DNA of 64,000 nucleotides from Magnolia sinica. Lineage: Eukaryota > Streptophyta > Magnoliopsida > Magnoliales > Magnoliaceae. The DNA lies in NCBI RefSeq assembly GCF_029962835.1, contig NC_080584.1:80814862-80878861 (forward strand), in the 5' to 3' direction. Both the position numbers and the translations under genes were made by a program. The notes below the pieces were generated by a model. That model was not told the DNA's origin, did not search any database, and saw nothing but the letters and a program-made list of their open reading frames with translations. Positions 44,713 through 55,698 of the stretch are shown here, piece after piece (the first letter of the stretch is position 1; each line of letters opens with the position of its first letter).

Positions 44713-47254
44713 TGTACATTACTAGCATGGTTGAACAAAAAGAAGGTGAATTGGGTATAACTTTTGATCCGGGTATCGTTAAGGGATGCACAATTTATCA
44801 ATCTTTACTGTAACCGGCCATCCAAGGTGAACCGACTCACAAAGTATGTTGCAACTGCACATTTCGTCAGAAAATGCACGCATTCAGTTGAAAATTAAAA
44901 TTTTAATTAAAAATTACTATTTTTAGTAATTTTAATTTTTTAATATTTTTAGAGTTTTAGATTTTTTTATTTTTAATAAACAAATTTTAATCATACTAGG
45001 ACTCTTCTAGTAGAAATTTATTTGGAATTTTTATTTTTAGAAATTATGTTTTAGAAGAGTTTTATTAGAATTAGGATTTTTATTAGAATTAGAATTTTGC
45101 TATTTTTAGTAATTAGAATTTTTTTTCTATATTAATGGTGTAATAGAGACATACAGATCAAACAATTATCAAGCAATTTATTACGAATTTCTATAAATTA
45201 TTCTATTTTCTTATTTTCCTCGTGGATTCGAGGTATCTTTGTGAGGAGTCTAAAGAAGATGGTGCTTGACCTCATCACGTACATCCTTGGGTCAGTTTAA
45301 TATCAGAGCGATGCTTTTTTTCCCTCGAATTTATGGCTTTTAACAACAGGTCAAACAATATTCCCATGGATGGTGCTTCAAGGTATTTATCTTTAACAAC
45401 GACGACCTTTGAAGCAGCGCAACGAGAGAATCAGCAAGTCATGCAAGGGCTACAGGCTGCCATCGATTGCATGATGGAGGCCCTAGGGAAACTCTATGTT
45501 TATAGCAATGATTCACCCCTATTAGGTGATGGAATTTGTAATCGCACTGATTATAGGGCGATTCCGGCAATGAACCATAGGATCACTACTAAAAAGCCAA
45601 GATCCAGCAACATGATTTCACAACATTCCAGACGAGGCATTGATAGGATAGATCGAGTGGATCAAGAATTAAAGATGAAAGTCGATCTTCCTAATTTCAA
45701 TGACCAACTCCACTTCGAGGACTTTCTCAATCGGTTACTTGAAGTCGAATGTTTTTTCAACTACATGGACATTATGGAAGAGAATAAAGTTAAACTTGTG
45801 ACTTACAAGTTGAAGGGTGGAGCTTCAGCTTGGTAGGAATAACTTCAATTTGAGTGGATGAGACAGATGAATGCGCCAATCCGCACGTAATCACAGATGA
45901 AGCAGTTGTTGCGCATGGGATTCCTTCCCAACAACTACTGCGATCGGGTATTATTCTAACAAAACCAAAATTATTGGCAGGATAGCCGATCAGTAAAATT
46001 TTATGCAGAGAAATCTCATTATTTATCGGTGAGAGACGATCTCGTCGAAACAGAGTAGCGACTGGCCATATGATTCATCAGTGGCAGATATGTGACTCTT
46101 ATGAGAATAGAGAACCAAGCCAAGCCTTCTAAGGTAGAGGTACAATCTCTCATAACTAAACAGAATTTTGTTAAACAATCCGAGGAAACATGAGATGTAA
46201 ATGTATTAGTTGAAAAGAAAAAATATATGGAACCTGTGAACATCTCAGAGAATTTGAAACCAATGTTGTAGGAGTTCAAAGCAATTGTGCTCGATGAACT
46301 CTCTAATAAATTGCCACTCATATGAGATATACAAAACTACATTGATCTTGTCTTAGGGACAAGTATGCCTAATTGCCCACATTATCAGATAGAACGTGAA
46401 ATGTTGCAGGGATAAGTGAAGAAACTAATCCATACTAGTCAAGTCAAAGAGAGTATGAGTATATGTATTGTGTCAGCTCAAGAACCTAATGCAAAGTACA
46501 AGAAAAATGTTGATAAACATTGGCGCCAGAAATTGTTTGAGTATCATGAGCGAAGTTCTTTGAGTAACTCGATGACAAATTTTTTTCAAGTGGAGGAATC
46601 TGATGTAGGACGTGGCACTGATACATTTCTAATATGGTTGGAGCAAAAGAAGGTGAACCATAAAGTGGACATAACTTTTGATCCGGATATTGTTACGAGA
46701 CGCACGGCTTATTAATCTTTTCTGTAATTGGCCATCTGAGGTGAATCGACCCAAGTGGGTCGTATCTGTCCGTTTCTTTAGAAAATGCACGCTTTCAGTT
46801 CAAAAATAAAATTTTAAGGAAAAATTACTATTTTTAGTAATTCTAATTTTTTAATATTTTCTTATTTTTAGATTTTAGATTTTCTTCTTTTTTCGAAACA
46901 ACTTGTAATCATACTATGACTTTTTTAGTAGATGTTTATTTGAATTTTTTATTTTTAAAAATTAGGTTTTAGAAGAGTTTCACTAGAACTAGGATTTTTA
47001 TTAGAGTTAGAATTTTGCTATTTTTAGTAATTACAAATTTTAATTTTTTTTTCTATATTAATGGTGTAACGGGGACACACAAATCAAACAATTTTCAAAC
47101 AATTTATTACTAATTTTTAGAAATGATTCTATTTTCTTATTTTCTCATGGAATCGAGGTATCTTTGTGAGGAGTCCAAAGAACTTCGGTGAATTCGGAAT
47201 AGTTATCCCACGCGAAAGACGGTGCTCGACTTCATCACATCTATCCTTGTGTCA
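44713..47254 (+). mobile_element. Small Ty3/Gypsy LTR retroelement fossil, broken
   Basis: Two LTR-like direct repeats (44713-45294 and 46619-47254) bracket about 1.3 kb. Just inside the left one is ATATCAGAGC, the core of the initiator-Met tRNA primer site used by many plant elements. It is followed by a gag region (about 45.3-46.1 kb) with KVDLPNFNDQLHFEDFLNRL then LEVECFFNYMD and KVKLVTYKLKGGASAW, a Ty3/Gypsy gag signature. After it come only short traces recalling pol and integrase-end sequence. The element is far shorter than a whole one and is broken at many points. The LTRs differ clearly more than those of the 25-kb element, so it is older. LTR ends are approximate and no target duplication was found. 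Confidence 0.85.
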
Positions 47255-47464
47255 AATCTACTTCCGGTCCAGCCTAAGCCTTAAAAATGTGGATGAGGTG
47301 AGTCCGACCTAGCCAGGCTTAATTAGTCTGTCTAATGAACAGGTGTACCACATTCATGTGCTGTGGAAAACACGTGGAAACATTAAGTTGGGTCAGGTGA
47401 GGTGAGTTCAGTGCCTAAACTTAATATCGAACTCGCCTGCATGCAGTTGAAAGATAGGTGAAGC

Positions 47465-48450
47465 CTAACGGATGTTTGTAAGAAATTTATCTTTTTTATC
47501 AGCTCATGTTAAGACATCAAAAAATGAAGTAAATTCAAAACTCAAGTGGGTCATATGTTAGGATACCATGAAAAGGAATGCTCACCGTTGAAATACTCAC
47601 GGGCCAGAAGTTTTGAATCACGCCAATATTTTCTTGTTTCAGCTCATCCTAATGGGAGTACTGACCATAGGAGCTGTAAACATCAATGTGGACCCCGTGA
47701 AAGTTTCAATCTTTGGCATACCTATCCCCATTAATATCTTGTCCACGGCCTACTTGAGTTTTAGATTTTCATTAGTTCTGGGATATATCCTAACATGAGC
47801 TGACTAATTGAATGGACTGATTTTCATTAGTTCTGGAAGTTCCTCTCGGTGTAACCCAGGCCCATCTGGTGGTCGAGGAATCTGTCGAGACCACAAAGAT
47901 TTGGTCTTTGCTTTCTGTAGAGGCAACGGAGCGCTTTCCAACTTCTAGGCAGAGGCTAAGGCGGTGGTAGATGGCCTCAACCTATGTGTGGCTTAAGGCC
48001 TAAATAGGATTATAGTGGAGAGTGACTCGAAAACAGTTGTGGATCTTCTTTCCAAGTCGACCATCACCCCTTGGAAAGTTTTCTACTGGTTAAAAAGGAT
48101 AGACCACATCCAGGGATCAGCCTCGGTTCACTTCATCCATACTCTTCGCAAGGCGAGTAGAGTGGCCGATGGTTTGGCTCGTCTAGGCAGCTGACCTTCC
48201 CCTCCTGCCCCGAGGGGAGCTTCTCCTCGACTGAACAGGGCTTGGAACAGTTAGAGAGTCCTAGCTTCATTCCCCATTCATCCCTCGTCCCTCTTCTCCT
48301 TTTAGTTTTTCAGGGACTGTTTTACTTGTATCTCCTCTGTAAAGATGCCTCATAGATGAAATATACAACTCCATTCTGAAAAAAAAATAAAATAAAAATG
48401 AATGTACTGATTGGATTTTTCACAAATATCGTGGCAGACACCAATCAACT
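47465..48450. mobile_element. Palindromic MITE split by a LINE
   Basis: The left arm (GTTTGTAAGAAATTTATC, TCAGCTCATGTTAAGACATC, ACTCAAGTGGGTCATATG, then inverse blocks to GAGCTGACTAATTGAATGG at 47814) continues after the LINE with ACTGATTGGATTTTTCACAA then ATATCGTGGCAGAC (48405-48440). These two parts make one family member; the LINE at 47823-48398 lies between. Confidence 0.7.
47823..48398 (+). mobile_element. 5'-truncated LINE with RNase H domain end, A-rich tail and target duplication
   Basis: The coding part reads NPGPSGGRGICRDHKDLVFA, AEAKAVVDGLNLCVA, IIVESDSKTVVDLLSKS and TLRKASRVADGLARLGS, the C-terminal RNase H-like domain (RVT_3) of plant L1-type ORF2, with a few in-frame stops. A non-coding tail follows with CTCATAGATGAAATATACAA and an A-rich end (48379-48398). 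TGAATGGACTGATT (47809-47822) and TGAATGTACTGATT (48399-48412) flank it, a 14-bp target duplication with one mismatch. Truncation at the 5' end is normal for target-primed integration. Confidence 0.9.
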
Positions 48451-49025
48451 TCCGACCTAGGCATTTCAATTCCAAACTCAAACTAATAGGTCCCTGCCCA
48501 GTGCCAAGCCAACCAGGTTCACCTGTCTCAGCGAGCCCCATGGCTGGTTCCCACCATAGTCCGAAAACTAATATTTTGACTAAATTTGAGGTTGAGTTGC
48601 CTTGACCAGGCTCAATATTTCGGAATTATAAATTAAAAATCCTAGGGTAGTGGGTTCTATTTAAATTATTTAGAGCTAAAAAGCATAAGAGATTAAAATT
48701 GAGCAATTTCACAGCAACATGTTGTATAACTAGCTAGTAAGTATGGAATAACAGTAATACCGTAACTCAAATCCAACAGCCATTGTAAAGACCCAAATCC
48801 AACATCTAGAGTTCCAACGTCCAAAATGTATCCGATCATAAACCTCTTGAAACCAAGTAACAAGATTCCTGCGTATGGACCCAGCCTATTTGGTAAATGG
48901 ACTTAGGTGGGATGCGATTGCATTGGTCCATGCAAATTCCATTCAGTGTTTGCAGACGACAGGAAATATTAAGTTCATGTGGGATCGAATTGCATTGGAT
49001 CCCACGTGGGATTTCTGGTGGATTT
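48451..49025. other. Gene-free stretch
   Basis: Contains CAAGCCAACCAGGTTC-type MITE-arm words at 48480-48610 and a GGGATGCGATTGCATTGG direct repeat at about 48910-49000. No gene or complete element. Confidence 0.4.
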
Positions 49026-49028
49026 TAA

Positions 49029-49538
49029 GGGCGTGTTTGGTCCGTGGAATAAAAGGGTATTGAATTGTATTAGATGGGATTAACTTAGTTATTGCACAAT
49101 GATTGCATGCATGGAAATACCATGGTATTTTAGCCATCCAATCCCATGTTCGGGATAAAATTCTTGCCATGGGGAAACACTTGATTAAGAAAAATCTTGT
49201 TTGGTGGACGATGGAATTTTAATTACCAGACCAAATTCACCACGGATGTCATTCACTTGTACACCTATATAACTAGAATATCACGTGTAAATGGTGTATG
49301 TCCATGGACAACATAGATAAACACATGTATCAATGTGGGGCCCACATGTGTAGTGGATTTCAAAATCTACAGAAACCCCACATGAAACCAAATGCAATTC
49401 CACGGGACCAAATGCAATTCCATCCCTCAATAATCCCAACCATTCTCATCCTCGCCAAATGATTGATGGAATTTGCACGGGAGCAAATGCAATTCTATCC
49501 CACCTAATCCCATCTAATACCTAGCGCCAAACGCACCC
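49029..49538. mobile_element. Tourist-like (PIF/Harbinger) MITE with TAA target duplication
   Basis: The left end GGGCGTGTTTGGTCCG and the inverse of the right end GGGTGCGTTTGGCGCT are of the GGGYGYGTTTGG type, and TAA flanks both (49026-49028 and 49539-49541), as made by Harbinger transposases. Inner arms share words such as TAGATGGGATTA and, inversely, TAATCCCATCTAATAC. No coding capacity. Confidence 0.75.
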
Positions 49539-49879
49539 TAAACTTCATTGCATCTGTTGGCCCCACATTGATGTATGTGTTTTATCCATGTTGTCCATCC
49601 ATCTATACCCTTTATATTTGGATTGAGTTGTATACACATACAAGTGGCCATCATTAGTCGTGTGTCTAGTCGGTTGATTACAATTCCATGGTCCACCAAA
49701 AATAGGTTTACTTAATACTGTGCTTTTATTAGAGAAAGGATTTGTTCCCAAACATTGGGATTAGATGGTCAAAATACTATAAGTATTTCTAGACATGTAA
49801 ATATTGTAGAATACTGATGTTAAATCCATCTAATGCAATTCCATTATGGGAAGTCCACCTATGCCTGGAAATGAATTTA

Positions 49880-50215
49880 TTGGCTGTCTAGAATTAAAAA
49901 GCTTAGTTATAGGGGCTCCTTTCAGATCTCTCAAATCTCAAGATAAGCTAATGGGCCGGCAAATGGGTTGGCTAAAGAGGGTAGCAAGGTGCAAGCCACG
50001 GACCAGTTCTTCTGAAAGGTTTCCTCCCTTCCCCGGCTGGTTAAGGGTCGTTTTCTTTTGGATAAAGCAAGGTTGGGCTCTATTAGAGAGCTTCGTAGAA
50101 ACTCCTCTATATAGGATATGATAGGCGGGGCAGTCCTTTTGTCTCTGGTCCCACCCGAATAGCCTAGAAGTGGAAATTTTGCCTTATCAACGGAGTGCAT
50201 TAAAAACAAAAATAA
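49880..50215. other. Possible nuclear copy of mitochondrial DNA
   Basis: This block (for example GGGGCTCCTTTCAGATCTCT, GGTTTCCTCCCTTCCCCGGC, TTTTGGATAAAGCAAGGTTG, GAGCTTCGTAGAAACTCC) is higher in GC, lacks the repeat words seen elsewhere in the window and has the texture of plant mitochondrial non-coding DNA. That is an impression, not a match. Both strands carry open frames of about 90 codons but neither resembles a protein family I know. Confidence 0.3.
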
Positions 50216-51035
50216 TTAAAAAAATAATCTGACCAAACAGGCACCCGCTTAGTATAGGTTTGCATACTTCAATTTGAAAGGGTATAATAGGAATTTTCAA
50301 AATAAGTTGAGATATTTAGGGTATTAAAAATGTGAGTCATCAATTGAGGGGATGGATTTTTATCATTTCAAAAGTCCTCCCCCACTTAGTTTTACTCTTA
50401 GCAGTTCTCTGGCCAACTACTTTCTCTCCCATCTCTCTCATCCTCGCCACACGTGCATGTGCCATAGCTCTTCTCCACATGCACACGTGTGTCGATCTCA
50501 TCCTATCCACAAGCGACCACACATGCAAATATATATTATGAACGTACTTCAAATATTCTGAGCTCCCCCTGGCGGTGACACGCACAGTTTTGGCCTTCTG
50601 GCCTATAAATCATGGCATTATATATTCTACTTTAGGTGGGTCACACAGTATGAAACAAATGGGGCTAAAAACATTTTTTTAAGCCATCTATCACTTTTCT
50701 AGTGTGCCCCAAATGATGGAAGGCTTGGATCTCACGCATGCATGCTATTTGGCAAGCCACACGCGTGTGGGGTTAGAAAATTATGTTCTTTTTCTGTAGA
50801 AAAAGCAAAAAAAGAAAAAAAGAAAGAAATGTAAAGTAAATGAGATATAACGGACGAAGAAAATGATATTGTAAAAGCATTCAACCAACTTATTACATCA
50901 TAGCGTGTAGTTCTTGAAATACCACATAAGGAAAGGAGAAAACCCATGCATCCCTGACTTATTCAAGAATCACAGATAATAACAATAAAAGAAGACATCT
51001 ACACGCCCACTTTTTTGGAAGCCAGAGCAACTGCT
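50216..51035. other. Gene-free stretch
   Basis: No element or gene recognised. A pyrimidine-rich tract (50370-50450) and an AAAGAAAAAAAGAAAGAAAT run (50800-50830) give chance reading frames. Confidence 0.4.
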
Positions 51036-51434
51036 AGCTCAAGGTTGGTGTGGTATATGCGAAAGCGTGGGTAGAAAAGAAGAATGAAGTAATAATTGCA
51101 TGCAGAAGGCTGGAAGTGGTAGGAGATGCACTGTCGGGATTGGGATCAACGGAAGAAGAAGTTTGTGGAGATGGAGTAGCAATTGAAGGAGTAGGTGAAG
51201 TGGTATGTTGGTCAATAGCAGGAGTGGTTTTTGGTGTAAGAGAAGTAGTGGATGTGGATGCAAGAGAAGATTTTTAGGTGGTAGTAGGAGTGGCAGATGC
51301 AGGAGAAGCTTCTTGGGTTGTGGTAGGAGTGGCAGATGCAGAAGAAGCTTCTTGGATGGTAATAGGAGAAGCAGAAGAAGGAAAGGATAGAGAAGCAGGA
51401 GCAATTGCAAATGCTGGTGTAGGAGAAGGTTTCA
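51036..51434 (-). repeat. Ser/Thr/Pro-coding minisatellite-like region beyond the NLR-like gene
   Basis: The minus-strand frame here reads MSSLKPSPTPAFAIAPASLS, ASPITIQEASSASATPTTTQ, EASPASATPTTT, one stop, then SSLASTSTTSLTPKTTPAID and SVDPNPDSASPTTSSLL, all Ser/Thr/Pro/Ala-rich, as in arabinogalactan-type proteins. At the DNA level an approximately 39-bp unit (GTGGTAGGAGTGGCAGATGC then AGAAGAAGCTTCTTGGATG on the plus strand) is repeated about 2.5 times at 51278-51370. There is no signal peptide. It may be a relic of a hydroxyproline-rich protein or simply a purine/pyrimidine-skewed minisatellite; the other frames of the same stretch are Leu- or Gly-rich and meaningless. Confidence 0.4.
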
Positions 51435-51443
51435 AAGAAGACA

Positions 51444-53276
51444 TCACTGTTCCAAGGATGCTGGCGGTATGATATAGCTCGCGCTCACCAGCTTCTCTTT
51501 TACCCACACCCCATCTTCGTCTAGCTGATGATTCACTTCAATCTTGGGGCATTTGTAGATCTCTAAATATTCCAGCTGCGGGAGCGACTCTCGAACATCG
51601 GCGGTTCTCAGCTCCAGCTCTTTTAGAAACTTAAATCGTAGCATTTTGATCTTCCAGCCATTTCCTTCAAGACGGAGCTTCGCAAGCTTTCCTCCTCGGA
51701 TGTAGAGCTTCTCCAAACTCGGCAACTCATCCAGATTGAGCCAAGACGGCTGATCGAACTGGGGGAAGCATTGGAGGTCCAGCTTCACGAGGCCAGGGGG
51801 AAGCTTGAGGTTCATCAAGCACGCCTTTCTCCATGTTATTGCAAGGGATCTTAGCGCTTTTATCTTGATCAAATCCTGCAAATCTATATTCCAGGAATCC
51901 GCCCCACTCCGGATGCTGATACTCAACTTCTTCAACTTCTCCAATCTCACCAACTCTCTCATCTTACATTGATCACAGCTCACAGAGCCGCAGAACACGA
52001 ACCCCTTCAGCACCGTCAGCTCTGACAGGGAACCAAGCCCCTTTGGCATGTGTTCGAGCATGTAACAGTCTGATACATCCAAGTGGGTCAGCTTCTCTAG
52101 CCATTTTATCCCCTCTGTCAATTCCTCCAGGTCTTGGCATCCATTGAGATCCAAGATCTCCAGATTCCGTAGCGACCTGATCGAACTTGGCAGCTTCTTG
52201 ATCTTAGAGATGCCTCTCAGGCTCAGGTATCGTAAGTGCACTAAAGCACTTAGCCTATCTAAGATTTGAGGCTCTTCAATCTCAATGTAGTGGTCTATGT
52301 AGTTTGGTTCTTCCACCTCCATGTGATCTTGGGTGGAGCCCCTCCAATTCCCTAGTTGCAAAACAACCAGGGTTTTCAACTTCATCATGGATTTGATACC
52401 GAAATTCAATTTCAGATGCTTCACGTTGATGTTGAACAGCGTTAGCAAGGTGGGTTCTTTCAGTTTCAGGCAATACTCTTCGTCGAGCTGCCCGTCTTTG
52501 TTCTTGGTCATTAAGCATGCGCGACGGGCTTTGGAGGGAGATGAAGATTGCATATCTGATTCAGTCAAGTTGAAGAACTCTTCCTTCCTGGACAGTGCGA
52601 TGATCATCCGATGGATCGAAGGGTGCAATTTGCACCGAAGGATGTTCGGCCGGTGTCTGTTGTAGATAGGGTGGATGAAGTCGCGGTCCACTAGCTCTTT
52701 GAAGCAATCTTCCCCAACCTCCTCAGAGGTCTTTTCTTCTTTCGCCATCACGAACCCCTCTCCAATCCACCAATAAATCAAGACTCTCTTCTGGATATCG
52801 GCATCCATTGGGAAGATAGAGAAGCATAGCATGCACAGTTTCAGTTGCTCGCGTAGGCCTTTGAATTCATCCTCCTTACTCTTGATGGCTGCCTCTTCCT
52901 CCGCTGTGTCCATCTTCGGCCATTTAGACTCCAATTCTACATCTCCAGCTGCCTTTTCCTTTCCTTTTGAGGCTGAACCTTGATATCGTGGCCCGTTAGG
53001 TGTTAGATTCCTCAGACAAGCCTCCACATTCGTCTTTATACCTTCCATTTCCTTCATCTTCTCCTCCAACTTCTTCTTATCATGTTCCATCGCTTCAGCA
53101 TTTTTGTCGATGCCTTCAATGGTTTCCAGACGTTCAATGATATCTTGAGCTTCTCGGGTTATCTCTCCGAGCTGGTAATTCACAGATCGTTCATACCATG
53201 TGAAGATCTCCGATATTTCTTGACGAACAAACGCCATTTTCCTTTGTTTGGCGGTCATCTTGCTAACCATTGTCAT
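51444..53276 (-). CDS. RPP13-like protein 4 type, coiled coil-winged helix-LRR protein without NB core, 610 aa
   Basis: A single open frame, ATG at 53276 (further in-frame ATGs follow at codons 3, 7 and 14) to the stop at 51446-51444. Residues about 35-90 are a charged coiled coil (IERLETIEGIDKNAEAMEHD...) and 92-130 a Lys/Glu-rich linker. Residues 140-235 are an NLR winged-helix domain (LKLCMLCFSIFPMDADIQKR, YWWIGEGFV, VGEDCFKELVDRDFI, then KLHPSIHRM where NLRs have MHD). Residues 275-590 are leucine-rich repeats (LRYLSLRGISKIKKLPSSIR, LEILDLNGCQDLEEL, LTHLDVSDCYMLEHMPKGLG, LEKLYIRGGKLAKL). The P-loop, kinase-2 and GLPL motifs are absent. Winged-helix and LRR parts resemble ZAR1. I recall a widespread plant group annotated RPP13-like protein 4 with this same NB-less layout, so the loss is probably ancestral. 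It cannot act as an ATP-driven resistosome switch by itself; a scaffold, decoy or partner role is inference. Confidence 0.9.
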   Translation of the reverse strand: MTMVSKMTAKQRKMAFVRQEISEIFTWYERSVNYQLGEITREAQDIIERLETIEGIDKNAEAMEHDKKKLEEKMKEMEGIKTNVEACLRNLTPNGPRYQGSASKGKEKAAGDVELESKWPKMDTAEEEAAIKSKEDEFKGLREQLKLCMLCFSIFPMDADIQKRVLIYWWIGEGFVMAKEEKTSEEVGEDCFKELVDRDFIHPIYNRHRPNILRCKLHPSIHRMIIALSRKEEFFNLTESDMQSSSPSKARRACLMTKNKDGQLDEEYCLKLKEPTLLTLFNINVKHLKLNFGIKSMMKLKTLVVLQLGNWRGSTQDHMEVEEPNYIDHYIEIEEPQILDRLSALVHLRYLSLRGISKIKKLPSSIRSLRNLEILDLNGCQDLEELTEGIKWLEKLTHLDVSDCYMLEHMPKGLGSLSELTVLKGFVFCGSVSCDQCKMRELVRLEKLKKLSISIRSGADSWNIDLQDLIKIKALRSLAITWRKACLMNLKLPPGLVKLDLQCFPQFDQPSWLNLDELPSLEKLYIRGGKLAKLRLEGNGWKIKMLRFKFLKELELRTADVRESLPQLEYLEIYKCPKIEVNHQLDEDGVWVKEKLVSASYIIPPASLEQ

Positions 53277-53589
53277 CTTCTCCGGTTGCGAGGATTGGAA
53301 GATAATGTATGTATTTGTGTTTTGTTATACCATGCAAGCCAAGCACAAAGGCACCAAGAAAATTCTCAATATTGTATGCATGGCGATTATGGAATTTTTA
53401 GGCTTTATTGTGTGGGTTTCCAAAGAAGATACTTCTTATTTTCCTATTGTTAGCAACGCAAAGAATCGCTTCAAGAAATAGCCAAGCAAAGAATTATTTG
53501 AAACTCTGGCAACGTTTATGCTTCATACTCAATTAAAAGAATTGCACAACTGGCATGTTCTAATTCAATTAAACTTGCCGTTAGACATA
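53277..53589. other. Upstream region of the NLR-like gene
   Basis: No clear TATA box. The segment holds the presumed 5' UTR and promoter, and no gene. Confidence 0.35.
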
Positions 53590-54290
53590 CTTTCTTTAAG
53601 CATGACCTGGATAGCCTACCGGACGGTTCTCTGTGGCCCCACCATGTGTTTTTATCCATGCGGTCCATCCATTTTACCGGATCATTTTTGGGCTCATTAC
53701 TGGATCATTTTAGGGCATGAGACTAAAAATGAGTCTGAACTTATGTTTGCCGCCAACAGAAATTTCCTATTCATTACAATATGATTAGGTCACATCATCG
53801 CAACCACATTTAATGTAGCATTGCCAATGATGTCAGCCATGATGTGGACCAATCACAATGCAGACAAATAGAAAATCCTTATTCATGGCAAGCAGAGGTT
53901 CCAGATTCTCAAAAAATGAGGGGGATCCAAATATAAGGTGGCCACCCCACGGGAAATAGCGATGATTGAAGGCCCACCATTAAAATTTTATTAGGGATCA
54001 TAAAAGTTTTGTATTAAGCCAATATTTGTGTTTTCCCATCATCCACGTCTTGGTGGCCTAATTTACAGTTGGATGGCAAATAAACATTACAGTGGGCGCT
54101 GGGAAGTTTTTAATGATGATTGTTTCAGTCACCACTATTTTCCTGTTGTATGGTCCACCTCATATTTGGATCTGCCTCAATTTTGGACTCATGCTCTGCA
54201 ATAATAATTCAAAATGGATGGACAGCTTGAACAAAACATATACTGTGGGGGCCTCGGAGCACTGTCTAGTAGCCATGTCGCTGTGGACAA
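53590..54290. mobile_element. Large palindromic GTCCATCC-family MITE
   Basis: The left end CATGACCTGGATAGCCTACC then GGTTCTCTGTGGCCCC is an eroded inverse of the right end GGGGGCCTCGGAGCACTGTC then TAGTAGCCATGTCG. Arms: CATGCGGTCCATCCATTTTA and, inversely, AAAATGGATGGACAGCTTGA. About 100 bp near the left end (CACATCATCGCAACCACATT to GATGTGGACCAATCAC) are extra to the family layout. Confidence 0.7.
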
Positions 54291-55698
54291 TGTCAATACA
54301 ATATGTCAACAATTGTAAAATTAAATTCATTTAGCCATCTTAATTAACCTCCTCTATTCAATATTCATGGACACTTACTAGTTGATATAGGACCATTTTT
54401 AATGTACAATAAACATCTAACACCTGATGCTCAAATGATCAAATAGGCTTAGTTTTGGTTCATGATAGATGGGAGTCATAATTTGGACCTCTTAGTTTGA
54501 ATTACTTGCATGCCACATTTGCTGTTTCTTAGCAATTTCTAAGCGCACGTATATCATCCATGACACTCTTTTAGAGTATCAAAGCTTTCCTTGATATGGG
54601 GTAAAGAGTTTCCTTTTCTTACTCTTTTCCTGACTGTGGGTTTCTCCCCAGCTCAAGTAAAGGTCTACTCTCTCTCTCTTCTCGTCTTGCCTGGACTGTG
54701 GACCTCCCTTGTATTCTTTGGGCTGGGTAGTCTTTTATATATATATATATATAAAAGAATTTCTTACTTTTAAAGGAAAGTTTTTCAAAATCTGCTTCCA
54801 TCTTTACAAGGCAAACAAAAGGGAAGCCAAGCATTCGTGCCAAAGACGTCTGGTATAGTAACTTGCGGACTACTGAAGTTATTATTTCGTAGTACCCCAG
54901 TTGGGCCATCTATGAGAATGATTAGAACCATTCAAAAGTACGATTTGCTACAGACGGCCATAGCTATTTGATTTTACTGACTAAAAAACCATGGAATGGG
55001 CAAATGTTTATATTAAGGTCCATTTTCTTGAATGGTTGAGATTCCTCCTACAAGGAAATTGGACCATCCGTGACCTACTCAGCATCAGGCCAAGGTCATG
55101 AAGTGCAAATTTCTTATAATATTTTCTAAAATCCCCAACAATCTTTCATTGCAGTTTACCATTTAGGCACTATGGCAAGCATTGTATCAGTCATCAGCAA
55201 GCAAGACGTCTCACATGCCACCCCATGTGCCAACATGGTAGCATACACGATCCAAACCGTCCATCAAATGGGTCTCACATCTAGATGCCCTTGTCCAAAA
55301 TGGATGTATGGAAAATGCTTGGCCATTTTTTCCCCTAAGCTATTCTTTTGTTTCTAACATTGTGACCGATTTATTAGGTGATGATGAAGGGAAAACACAA
55401 ATGGTAGCCTTATTTGAAACTTTCATGGGGCTCAATAAAATTTCAATTGTATACGTTCAACCTCACTATTTCCTATGGTGTGACCCACCTGAGTTTTAGA
55501 TCTAACTACTTTTGGGCTCTGGTCCCACCATGAGCTCGTAAAAATGATGGACAGAGTGGATGTAATAAAGTCATCGCAATGGGCCTTTTAAATTTTTACT
55601 TGCATTGCTTCTACTTCATAATAGTCGGCCTCGTTGATACTCCTATGGTTTTCATTACGGGGGGAGGTTGGACTTGATTGTGGCTCTCAATAAGGGAA
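54291..55698. other. Gene-free stretch with a MITE fragment
   Basis: A (TA)n run at about 54737-54754. From about 55230 to 55600 a GTCCATCC-family member is partly preserved (GATCCAAACCGTCCATCAAA, AAAATGGATGTATGG, then TATTTCCTATGGTGTGACCC, AAAATGATGGACAGAGTGGA). No gene. Confidence 0.5.

Noticed and set aside
51039-51410. 123-codon Leu-rich minus-strand ORF resembling a membrane protein
   Set aside because: It is a shifted frame of the Ser/Thr/Pro-coding minisatellite; Leu and Pro come from the CTT/CTC skew.
52282-52665. Open frames overlapping the NLR-like gene on both strands
   Set aside because: Shadows of the real 610-codon frame, without their own motifs.
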